Below are positions 40,126 to 50,813 of a stretch of 64,000 nt of DNA, piece after piece (position 1 is the stretch's first letter; each line of letters begins with the position of its first letter). The notes beneath the pieces are model-generated. The model saw nothing but the letters and a program-made list of their open reading frames with translations. It was not told where the DNA came from and did no database searches. Position numbers and translations under genes: made by a program. This stretch comes from Nothophaeocryptopus gaeumannii (lineage: Eukaryota; Ascomycota; Dothideomycetes; Mycosphaerellales; Mycosphaerellaceae): the NCBI GenBank assembly GCA_031771865.1, contig JASISA010000022.1:620001-684000 (forward strand). Reading direction: 5' to 3'.

Positions 40126-42500
40126 AGTAGAGAGAGTAACGTACTACTAGTATTAAAGTACTACTTTAAATAGAAGCGTATTATGAATATTACTATTCTT
40201 AATAAGTAGAAGCGCTTTAAGGAGCCGGACGAGGGCATAATTATATAAGAGCTAGACTCTAACGTACTACCTAGTAGTTAACCGAAGGCTACTCGTAAGT
40301 CGAGGTCGAATAAGTAGCTAAAAGTAGATAGTACGGAAGATCGAGACTACTTTAACGCTATTAAAGACAATTACCGCTACTAGGAGCTAGGCTATAATAA
40401 CGCAAAGTACTCCGGCTATATTAGTTATATCCCCTTTAGCGACGATTATCTTATTCTTCGAGGCTAGTATATAAACGATTGGATTCTTCTCGTTAAAGCC
40501 TATCTAGCTAAGTACAACTTCGAGACAATACTGCACGATATCTTTATAGTTATATATTAGAATTACTACGATACTATTAAGTCCGTAAATCCGAATCTTT
40601 AGTAGAATAAGAAGAAGTTCGCTAAGCCTATAGCGCCTATACCTATACCGTAGCCTACCGCGGATACTTCTATATTGTCTTTATTCGCTCTTACGTAGAT
40701 AATAACTAACGGTGTAAGTAATACTCTAAAAGAAGCCCTATAACCTTTAATAGCTTATAATTAGTACTTTCCTTACTAGTAGCGCCTATAGACTCCTCCT
40801 TATCTACGCTAACGCTCTATCGAGGTAGAGCCTTAATCTTCGCTACCTCCGTTTACTTAAGATATAATCCTTCGAGACTATTCGTAGCTACTAATATTCT
40901 TTAAGTATCTACGAGCCCGCAATCTAATACTACTATTACTTTAACGTAAGCTACGAGAGACTAAATAGCGCTTAATCTAGTAGGTTTAGTCGCTTATAAT
41001 AATTAAAGATAAAGATAAAGAGATAGTAGAGGAATATAAGAAGCTCGTTCTAGAGAGTAGTATACGAAGAATAATTAAGGACGAGCTAAAGGGCTTTCTA
41101 TTAGTAGCGGAGAATTATATACTAGGTAAGTTAAGTAATAACGAAGCGTAGAAAGTGTCTAATTTAGCGTTACTAGCGCGTTTTAGATAGTTAGTTTACT
41201 TAGTAGATTCGGAGTTAGAGTTGAGATTATAGGCTTAGTCGCTTTATATCTACTAGCTAGCTACTATTTAATAACTAAGCTATTAAATAATATACGTTCT
41301 TTAGGAATCTTCGTACCTATGCTTCTTATAGGCCTCCTATAGTTACTTTAATATATATAGCGTTGTAGCGTTGTAATTTAAAGCCTAAAAGTATTATTAG
41401 TAATCTAGCTTGTAACTCTAGCCCCTAAGATAAAGCCGTAAAGTTAGTTTCCTTAAATTTTAGAGTATACCGAAGATTTCTTAATACCTATACTACTAAT
41501 TAACTACGTTATTTTTTTACATAATAGCCTAAATACTCCTCTTAATAATAGAAAATGTATCTAGATAATTAATATATATATTAATATATTGTGTAGATTA
41601 AAGCTGAAATCCGGGTATACCCGCTATTAGCTTAGTAGGAGCTTTTAAGAAGTTTAAAGAGATTTAGAATACCTTTAAGTATATAAGGAGACGACGGTAT
41701 ACTCTAAGATAACTCTACAATTGTAGAAGGACTCTAGAGGCCTTTCTCTAGCCTAGATTAGGTAGAGCGGAGGTCTCTAAAGGCCTAAGAGCTTAAACTA
41801 CATATAGTCGAATCTCTAATACTTCTTATTCTAGCTCTTCTATAAAACCGTACCTCTTAAACAACTTTACATAGTTTGCCTACTATCCCTATTAATTACA
41901 TACTAGTTCTATAAACTTTACGAACTTGTGCTACTAATTATCCTCCCTATAGATCGGTATAAGATAGTCGTGCCTACGTATCTACGATTTAAGAAGACGA
42001 AAGGTTAACTCGATTAGATTGTAGTCCGGTAAGTACGTAGGAAGGAAAAGAAGTAATATACTATACCGGAGGGTATATAGATCGTATAGAACTTTACGAT
42101 TATAAGTACTACAATTGTCTATAACTAAAACTAATCTTAGGCCTAGGTACGCGTTATACTAAGGCAAAACGCTCTATTGTATCTAGCTTAGGTAGTCCGC
42201 CTATATTATAGCTCCTTCTTAGATAAGCGGATTATATAGATAACTATCGATCGTGTATACTAGTAGTAGCGTGAAACGTAGAGGATAATAGAGGTATTGT
42301 TCGTCGCGTACTAGCATACCTCGTAGTACCTAGCCTCGAGTTCGGAGTCGTAGTTTATCGCTATAATAAGTCTCGTCTAGATAGACGATCTAATCTATTC
42401 TAAGCTATCTAATCCGAGTCTCGAAGATTACTCGCGCGATTAGATCCTATATAGATTAGCTATATTAGATTAATAGTAAGAGGAAGTAGTACCCGCTAAG
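40126..42500. mobile_element. RIP-saturated transposon block
   Basis: About 2.4 kb that is AT-rich and strikingly short of CpA and TpG dinucleotides while CpG survives. This is the mark of repeat-induced point mutation, which turns CpA into TpA on either strand of duplicated DNA. The left ~1.2 kb carries a hidden + strand frame with TAG/TAA at many positions (see findings). The right part, from about 41900, is the 3' half of a Tc1/mariner transposase on the minus strand. The limits of the individual elements cannot be fixed by eye. Confidence 0.82.
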
Positions 42501-43192
42501 AAGCATGTTACGGACAAGTCGTGGAGTCATGACAGCCAACCAATCTGAGGCACAGCTGCAACGGGTGATCCCGTTACAGATTGCTCTCAGTGCTCTCTAT
42601 GCTCCCTCAGCAGAGCAACGGAGCAGACAGAGCAGACAGAGCAATACTAAGGAAGGCGAGTATATAGAGAACATTCCTTATCAGCTAGATAGGAGCTTCG
42701 TGCTCAACTCAATACTACTCTTCTGAGTAAAGGTTACACTTCTCAAGACTCTGATCACCGAGAGACATTCCGAGGTTCGACGCTTCTTAGGCCAATCCAC
42801 GTGATCGAGGAGACGGTCCGTAACAAAGCACTCCTTAAAAGCTTCTTGTTTATGAAATCTTTGCTATGCAATATGCGCTTAATCGTGTCTATAGATACGT
42901 AGATTCTAAACTTATCTAGTAGTATATCTTGCAACTCTTCGTACATGAGATTAGACTTCTTTAGAACCGCTTTAACGACAAACTAGACTATAGGCAGGCT
43001 TATAACCTTAGGCCGTCCACCTTTGCTTGGTACCACAGAGCTAGTTTCATGAAAGCGCTTAATCCGGACGTAGATTGCAGTCTACGAGCCGCAGTAAGAA
43101 TATAGTAGGCGATCTACGATAGTAGGGCTAGACTAGCCCTCGCGAAGAAGATATTCAATATATTGATTATCTTGTCGGTTCAATGGAGCCAT
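41900..43192 (-). mobile_element. Tc1/mariner-type transposase gene, RIP-damaged and split by a solo LTR
   Basis: Reads down from an ATG at 43192: MAPLNRQDNQYIEYLLREG, then TAG. The paired HTH region contains RFHETSSVV followed by SKGGRPKV (a GRP linker typical of Tc1/mariner) and MYEELQDILLDKF. After the inserted LTR (42506-42825) the catalytic part continues at lower positions with VYLDETYYSD (first Asp), LVLVIDNCSTYN (second Asp) and a LPDYNLIEL block (third acidic residue, Glu). All stops seen are TAG/TAA that would be CAG/CAA before RIP. The outer ends are unsure; a terminal structure with CCCTGG-x-TATA-x-CCAGGG near 43305-43322 and CCGGGTATACCCG near 41607-41619 may mark them. Confidence 0.68.
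42506..42825. mobile_element. Solo LTR (copia-like) with 5-bp target duplication
   Basis: A 320-bp unit that begins TGTTACGGAC and ends GTCCGTAACA, a perfect 10-bp inverted terminal repeat with the TG...CA ends of LTRs. It is flanked by the direct repeat AAGCA at 42501-42505 and 42826-42830. It interrupts the Tc1/mariner transposase frame, so it arrived later. It keeps normal CpA/TpG content, in contrast to the RIP-damaged DNA on its left. No internal retroelement genes are present, so the element was lost by LTR-LTR recombination. Confidence 0.9.
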
Positions 43193-43481
43193 CGTAGCGT
43201 GCAGGTGTGAGTGTGAGCGTGAATGCGGTCGTAATCGATTCGAGTATGCGATAGGAGCGGGCTGCACCTTCGGCGGGTAAACAAACAAACAACGCTCCAA
43301 CCCTGGCTATACCAGGGCATCCTAGGCTTCATTTCCGGATTAGGGATATGGAGGAAGATTCTGCAGGGCTGCTGCTAAAAGATGAGTGCAGATAGTGCTA
43401 GTTTGGTGGTGTTGTGCGTGCAGAAGCTGAAAATCCTTCCCGACCCTTTTGCGGGCTAGAATAAGATTTGAGCAACCTTAC

Positions 43482-45798
43482 AGTCAAGATCCAAGCGGCA
43501 CCAATGGCATAATAGGTTCCAATGTATGAGATGATGGTGATCTTCGAAGTCATGCGGATGTTGGAGAACAGAAATTTCCGGAACAGAGGAGTGAACGGAC
43601 CTAGCTCGTGTCAGTTACGATTCATCCGCCAACTCAGTCGAGGATTGCAATGCTCACCTCTCCAAAGCCATGTCCGGATGGGATGGAACAAGAGTTCGTT
43701 GCATCCATAAGCATATTTTTCCCAGCGGGCAAGCTCATCGTAAACAGTGAGCGAGACACCCTCTTTGAAGCCACCTTGGTCCCACGCAGCAAGTCGAATG
43801 ATGTAGCCATTGCATTGCAGCTTCAAGGACATCTCAAAGTCCTCAGAAACGTGCGCCTCCGACCAGAACTTCTCGTAACCGTCGTCGTCGAAGTATCCAA
43901 TTTCTTGAATAGCAGACCAACGGAGAATGGCGTTATGACCGACAAAGGGCGCGACGTCACCATTGCTGACAGTGTACTTGATAGCCGTGTAGATCAAGTT
44001 CGTGAAGAAGGTAATTCCGCTCTCGAAGAAGGAGTCAGTCACGTTCATGACTCCGGAGGCGAACTGCATGATTCCAACATCGGGAGACTGTTCCATTTCG
44101 CTGACAGCATCAAGAAGGCAGTCAACAGGGACACGGGTGTCAGAATCGATGATAAGGATGTAGTCGCCAACGCGGATGTTGCCATCGGCCCAGGCACGTC
44201 CATGCTCTTCAACAACTTCCTCGAGACAGCGAGCATATTCCATCGCTTCGTCAGTCTGTGTCCACTCGGAATGGCGATCGATCTGTGCGAGCTTGGCCTC
44301 GATGTTGTTGGAGAGCATCAAGCCGAAGTTCATATTCGATGCCTTTTTGAACTTGCCCTTCCGGACAAAGCCTTCGGACCCGTGTTTGGGTCTTGCCGTC
44401 CAGCCAATGCCGTTATCCGAGTAGAATCCAATTCGCGCTTCACGTTCCTGTTCATCGAGAAGTTGGAGACCGTCGTCGTTGACAAAAATGTTTGCGCTCC
44501 CGCCTTGCATTTCGTAGGTGGAAATGCCTGCTTTAATGGACCGGACGGTAGGCAAGATGACGGCTTCCAAGCCTTCCTTGTAGACCGGACACTGGATCGT
44601 GACGTGAGGCAGCGGTCTATATGTCAAACGCACCGGAAGCATGGCGGAATAGAACCGGCCGTTCTCCTTCATTTGTCGGATGGGACCCAGGCATTGCGCA
44701 AGACAGCCGACAATGACTTGAGCGAAGAACTATTCGACGATCAGCGGAAGAATGACCATGGTTGAGGCTGACTGGATTACCAGAGTGAAGAAGACTTGAA
44801 TTGGTGTCAAAATTAAAAACGCCAGACGCAGGTATTGCTTGTCGACCATCACTTCGATTGCGAGTTGTCGGAAACCCGCGCCAAGCATGACAGTGATGAT
44901 GAAGCTGGCAATGTCAGCCTTTTTCGTGAGAGCATAAGGCACAAAACTCACAGTGTAAAGGTGACCAGGATCGTATTCATCAGATGCGTCGGACGCTCTT
45001 CGAGTGCGTATTCCCCAGTCTCCTCGTCGATTACCTTAGCCATGACTCTGGAGATCTTTTTCTCGCCCATCTCACTATCCACCTCTTCGTCTTCATCAGA
45101 GGTACCAGTTCTCCAGACCAAGTCGATGAGTTCGGCCTCGAGTGCCTTCGCCCTCTGGAGAAGGTTTGTGGAATCTGTTCGTTTACGCGTTAGTCAGGGC
45201 TCGATTTCCATTCTATTTCCCCATACGCACCGTCATCCCAGACAACGAGGAGACCTTCTGTAGCAACGAATGCTGCGAATTGTAATTTCCGTGCACGCGG
45301 CAAGTCTCCCATCGTGGGAACAACCTGCACACGTAGTCCATTCTTGAGAGGGACATCGACCGCGTTTGGTGACCAGTCCAAGAATGTCTTGATAACCCTG
45401 CTGCTGACGGTCATCACGCAAGGAAGGTTGAGTGCCATGCAACCTTCTGCAAAGACCGAATCAATGAGCTCAGGTGGACAAGCCGCATAGTCGGTCTTCG
45501 ACCGCCTCACAAGAACGCCCTCTGATAGTCCAACGCCGTCGCCCACCCATCGTAGCATACATTGTTGTTGAAAGATGTAGTTAACTAGAACCTCCTGCCG
45601 CATGCCATCCATGAAGTGGGACTTGCGAGACAAGGCCAGCGACACTTGAGAAGCGTCATGACTGTACGTACTGTATGGTGCAGACAGGGGAATCGTTGTG
45701 GTGGATGACGTGGTGGGTTGGTCTTTCTCGTTGATGGTTGGTTTGCCGTGCTCCTCTTCTCCCTTTTTAGAAGACTTGAAGTAGTTCTTGAAGCCCAT
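43482..45798 (-). pseudogene. Family-2 glycosyltransferase (fungal GT2), 5' part, interrupted by transposons
   Basis: Five exons read down from ATG 45798: 45798-45231, 45174-44952, 44904-44781, 44729-43658, 43600-43482; 702 codons. Every intron (47-57 bp) has GT/AG ends and every join keeps the frame. A cytosolic N-terminus is followed by membrane helices (FIITVMLGAGF and LAFLILTPIQVFFTLFFAQV). The processive GT2 domain has VTIQCPVYKEG, FVNDDG, LIIDSDTRVP (DxD), SEDFEMSLKLQ (ED) and ARWEKYAYGC (RW of QxxRW). Such enzymes are plasma-membrane polysaccharide synthases; a conserved fungal GT2 is needed for hyphal growth on solid surfaces in plant pathogens. After ...YYAIGAAWILT and a GTAAGG donor the gene meets transposon DNA; the rest is 4.6 kb away at 38428-38861. 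Confidence 0.86.
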
Positions 45799-46234
45799 CT
45801 TGGCACCTAGATTCGATGGTACCCTGAAGGGGCTCGATCCTGTGGGTCGATTGTTCGAATGATTACTTCAGATGCGAGAAAGGCATGCAATATCAAACGA
45901 AAAAAAAATAGGATCAGTGAGTGAGAGATGTCCCGAGAGAAGGTGTTGACGAGGATCGAAGCACCTGCACAACTAGTACTTAGGCTTGGGCTTGGTACAC
46001 TGGTATGTCAAGGTGGTCCGACTGCATGGCAAGTGACTTCAAGCATACGATCTTCTAGACCGTCTCTTCAGCAAGCGGCAAGATCTGACGTGCCGTTCGC
46101 GTGGCTGAAGCATTTGATCCATGTGTCATTTCCTGGTAGCTGCCACGCATTCACTGCTGGACAGCAAACGGCCGGCACGAAAGTATGCTGCAATGACCAG
46201 GCCAATTTCATCAAGATCGTATCCAAGTCAGAGC
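45799..46234. other. Glycosyltransferase promoter region
   Basis: About 440 bp upstream of the GT2 ATG, up to the TA duplication of the next transposon. An A8 run near 45900; no gene seen. Confidence 0.4.
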
Positions 46235-46236
46235 TA

Positions 46237-47843
46237 CCTCCGCGGCTGCAGAAGTCTGAGTTCTTGGCATTGTTGATCACACTGTTTACTGCACTTCAAC
46301 ACCATATACATTAACCAATCTATATAGAATCCTTGAATCTATTGCTGTAGGCTGGCTCTGCAGCTATTGACTTCTTATACAGGCCTTGGAGATATTGAAT
46401 TGAGGCCCGTTTAGCCACACACTTAGCAAATTCTTCATCCTCTGTTTATACATGCTTCATCTCATCTTCAGCTATTTCTTGAATATCTTGTCCAGCACCT
46501 GTAACTGACATACGAAATGGCTATAATATCTTCTTTTGGTCCTTGTGAAGATGCTTAATAGGTGCAATATCAAGTGAGTTAACTAAGTAACCAAGAAACT
46601 TGATTCCTTTCTCTTTAATTAAAGGAGCTAGAATCCTCCTTGCTTTATAGTGCACACTAACGTTGTCTTCAAGAATATAGACCGTCTTATGAGGATTCAA
46701 GGCCTGGACTTCCTCATAATATAGAAAGAGCTCCTTTTCGTAGATCTCAAAGGCGTAGAATACAGCGTCAAGTCCACCCTTTCTTAGGCCCGAGTAACCT
46801 TATTATACTTGAAGAACTTGTTAGGATTTGAGCGCTGCTTTCGGCCTTTTCGAATGCCCTTAGGGATTGTCTTATTGTAGGTAATAACGGAGTCATTATA
46901 TTCCTTAAGAAGCCGGTATTCAGGGGTGTTTTAGTCCAGACAAGCCCTCCTTTACTAATGGACAACTTCGTCCAATTTGGCCTAAGCAAGATCGAGTTTA
47001 TAGCCTAATTCCTCTGTAAGTTCATCCTCTTTAGGCTGCCAAACAACACACCTGCGTTTGGCTCTAAGTTCGCTTAATGTAGAGTCCCATTGCATTCGAG
47101 AAAAGCGTAGATCTTCGTACCTAGCAAACTTGGTTACTCCTTCGGGTACTAAGACGTGTTGCTTGCCTCTAGTACCTCCAAAATTAACAGGTGTCTCGTC
47201 ACAATAGATAACTTCATGCTCCTGTGGTTTAAGGCTAAGGACTTTATGTATATGCCGCTTTCTATCCTCCAAATCCAGCTTCTTTAGCGATATCCTTTTC
47301 ACGGCTCTTTTCCTTAGAATCCTTCGCTTATCAACTACATCTTTTGCACTATAATCACGCCCGTAAGTGATATTATGGACCTGCTTTGCATCTAGCTCAA
47401 CTAGGGCTTTCCTATGCCTAGGTTTGCGTGCCTCTCTAAAGAGCTCGTTGGCCGCATCTAGCTGACTATGCCACTCGAATTTTCCACGGATACTATTGCG
47501 AATATGCTGTGAAACATTAGAGCCTGGTTCTACGCGTCGAGGAGCACCGGATCGGCGTGCTCGGTCGCAGTGTTTAAGGAGTTCTAATATATGAGTAGAT
47601 TAGGCGCGTTTCCTTGCCCTCAAACAGATAGACTGAGCACTGCTAGCAAGTACGCCTTTACGCTTAGCAGAAATTTCAGGAAATGACAAGCCATCAACAA
47701 AGCGATCATTGAGGACCAAAACGCGTGTATCATAGTCAATTTGCGCCATGTGGTTGTGGATATATTAAAGGTAGAAGATAGGTAGTGGTTGTAAACATGG
47801 GTGTAAACAATGCCAAGAACTCAGACTTCTGCAGCCGCGGAGG
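46237..47843 (-). mobile_element. Tc1/mariner-superfamily DNA transposon with perfect 38-bp TIRs
   Basis: A 1607-bp element. The termini 46237-46274 and 47806-47843 are exact 38-bp inverted repeats starting CCTCCGCGGCTGCAGAAGTC. TA dinucleotides at 46235-46236 and 47844-47845 are the expected target duplication. The transposase reads on the minus strand from ATG 47749 (MAQIDYDTRVLVLNDRF) and includes EVIYCDETPVNFGG (first Asp) and YILEDNVSVHY (second Asp). It is dead: TAA/TAG stops interrupt it several times, and the last acidic catalytic residue is a Lys codon (46554-46556, in APIKHLHKD where a Glu is usual). The perfect TIRs against a damaged gene suggest movement in trans or a recent burst before point mutation. 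Confidence 0.88.
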
Positions 47844-47845
47844 TA

Positions 47846-50813
47846 GACAAATGTGTGAGCGTACGGCTTCCAGGGAGATCATGCATGAGGCGTCGCGGCA
47901 AGGAGCCCGTGTTCGGACTGCCTTATCATGGTATACGCCAGTATTGAGACGAGGGATCAAAGCCGCTGCATAAAGACGGGACGATTCCTGGAACGCCAAG
48001 CAAGCTCGATGAAGCTCATCCAAACACTCGTTCGGCAGGCGAAATTCCTTGCTCGACCTATACGGCAGGTTTGCATCTTACCGCAGAAAATGTTGCCCAA
48101 AGCGTACCCGCCGAGTGATGCCGAGCCGCCCAAAGTGTAAGCATCCGGCCGATCAATTCGACTACGTCTTCGAATGAGACTCTGCTGTGGCCAAGCAGCT
48201 GAAACCCAAGCAAGTCCGGCAAACGACTCATAGGGCAACTACCCTGGCGGCATGTTCCTCTGGATTTCTCGTATAGGCAGTATAGGCACCGTTCGGGAAG
48301 CTGTTGGCATCGTCCTGGTAGGTTGGTAGTGCCGAATCGAGTTCCATGGAACCGAATCGACCAAAACGCATTAGCTGCGAGAAGGGAAACATAGCGTTCG
48401 CGCTTCGCGATTGGTCATCTAGAACAATGAGGGCAGAGTTGAGACTCCTGTATGTCCACAATAGGATCAATTGATAACTCTCATACGAAGCATCAGCTCC
48501 TGCTGTATGAGCAGCAAGGAAGTGCTGCTGCGTTATCACATCTGCTCTTGCAAATGGGATTGCGTATCGGACGATTCTCTCGCACGTGTCTTTGAAGCTC
48601 GCCTGAGACGGATGATGGTGCTTGGAAGACTTTGCCGTATCGCCGAATGCAGGCCGCTAGGTCCCAGCCACGAATCTCAATCAGGATTTGCCTTGCCGCC
48701 GTCAGGGACGCCTTCCGCAAGAGGCAAGCCAGCGAGCACTTGGCTGCCTACCTGCGCGCCATCGCACCGGACGTAAACCTTTGCCATGGCAGTTTCAAAT
48801 GCTGGCGCAAATAGATGCGTTTGAGTAGTGGTTCGGAGCGGTTGCATATGCAGACAGAGAAAGAGACGGACCCATGGAGAGTCCAATCTAGGCGGTACAG
48901 CCGAGACCATAGGTTTTCAGCGTGGCCATGGCCTTGCTGTCGCCAACCGAGACAGAGATGGCAGGTGCCAGGAGCCCGGACTGGAAACATTTACTTCCTC
49001 GTAACTCCACACGGCGGTCTGGGAAGCTTCCGGTCGATCGGTCCGAGTGCGGGATCGAGGACGGAAGCATCATAGTGTCATATCGCTGAGAGCCATATAC
49101 TCCGTACGGCTCCGACGATAGCTAAAACGGGACTGTTTCGCGTGCAAAATGAAGCTGCAGCCATGCGCGAGTTGAATATGCATGGCCAAGTTCTTGGCCT
49201 GGCGACCAAGAACACGTCGAGAAAGCCTTGGCCCGAGTCGAGGCGGCATGGTCTGCTGCATACGGTGAGGGACGATAAGTTTGTGGCAGACGAAGTCAAA
49301 GAAGCTAGCTCCAGCAGAGTGGAAGAGGCGAAAGGGGGGCATAGAGGAAATAGAGTGCGGCTCGTGCTGCTTGGCCCGGCAATCTCTAAGACCTAGTTCT
49401 ACCTAGTCTACCTAATCTACGAAGCCTTCTAGGTTCACCGTCCACCGAAGATGCCACCGTCCGGCGTCTATGCTCTACGGAGTACTTCATAGGAGCGCCT
49501 CGGAGGTGCGATTGCGCACGACCGGCAGCAGCCGATCCACCACTAGACTACCTACACTACTTCTAGAATCCATCACTAGACTAACTAGACTAGAGTAATT
49601 CTATTGGCTCGGCTCATGGCGAGCATCGCATGCATCAGTATCAGTGTTGGCTAATTCTGGTACCACATGAACCCTCGCCGTCGGCAGCCCGCAGTCGCCT
49701 GAGAAGTTAGGTTGTGTATGTACCATGCCAATGACAATTCTAGCACAGTGGCTTCGGCAACCGGCTGGACGTGACGTCTTGGTCTCACAGCAGATCACTG
49801 AGATCAGCCTTCGCCGCCGCCGCCGCCCGCCCGCCCACGATGAGGCTGCACTCTCATGGCTGTGACTGTGTGACAGTGTGACTGTGAGACGCTGACGTTT
49901 GGCGGATGGCGAATGCACGAGCACGAGCACGGTACCATTGCCCCCTTGTCTAGCGTGCCTGGACAATCAAACTGCCGCAACAACGGCTCAGATACCTAGG
50001 GCGGGCCACGCGAGACGCAGATGGCACCTCAGATTGACTCCAGAATACCGGTAATACGACGAACAGACGAGGACACAATGATGAAAGCATACAAATACAC
50101 TAACTGTATGTAGCTATAAGACACGCGCATAAGGGTTCTGGCTATCCGAGCTTCTGCTTGCATGTGCATGTGCCTTACCAGTTTTGGCTCGTCGGCCTAA
50201 TCAGGCAATCGTGCTTCTTAGTGCCGTCACTGGCTCCGGTCTGAACTCAAGTTGACGGCGGCTGCAATTTGAATTCGTCTGGCCGATGTACGACTCGGAT
50301 AGCAGCAGCTTTAGCCTGCTAGCTCTGCCCTCAACCGACACCATCGACCCAGTTCTGGGTATCTGGGCGATCTTACCCTGCCTTGTTGATGGCTCGCCAG
50401 TCCAGACTCAGACGCAGCCATGCACTTCGTTGATACCAACGGGTGCCTGGCCTGAACATGCCGAGCTGTATTTGCGACAGACGTTGGCTGTCCTCATGGC
50501 CATTGAACTCAATCTAGGCACAGTCTGGAGCCTTCTTGTCACCATTCGCTTTTGCACAGCGTTAGGAACGGCCCATCGTCCCAGCGCCTCTTCCTTGCAA
50601 CTGAGCACAGTTCCTTTAATACCCACCAGCTTCGGTTTTCTTGTCGCTCCCCCATCGACTTTTCAGTGCACTTGCTGTTTACTTGCTCCTCGCTGCTGTA
50701 CGCACGGCATCTACCTGTCCATCCACCTGCCCTACCAACAACCGTGGACATCTTTCAGCGACCGAGTACTCGACTACCTTGTTGCCTCTCGCTGAGGCGA
50801 CATACTCCTCGCG
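47846..50813. other. About 3 kb of gene-poor, decayed sequence and GH16 promoter
   Basis: No intact gene. Minus-strand frames at 48228-48620 (a peptide with TAGADASYESYQLILLWTYR) and neighbouring short frames up to 48910 look like one decayed gene cut by frameshifts; I do not recognise it. From 49390 to 49600 there are many CTA/TAG-rich short repeats (CTACCTA, CTAGACTA). From 49860 there is a GTGACTGTGTGACAGTG-type repeat. The last ~500 bp before 50814 are probably the promoter and leader of the GH16 gene. Confidence 0.45.

Noticed and set aside
41600..43325. Firm terminal inverted repeats for the RIP-damaged mariner
   Set aside because: CCGGGTATACCCG near 41607 and CCCTGGCTATACCAGGG near 43305 resemble each other, but only about two thirds of positions agree and the mismatches are not of RIP type, so the ends are left open.
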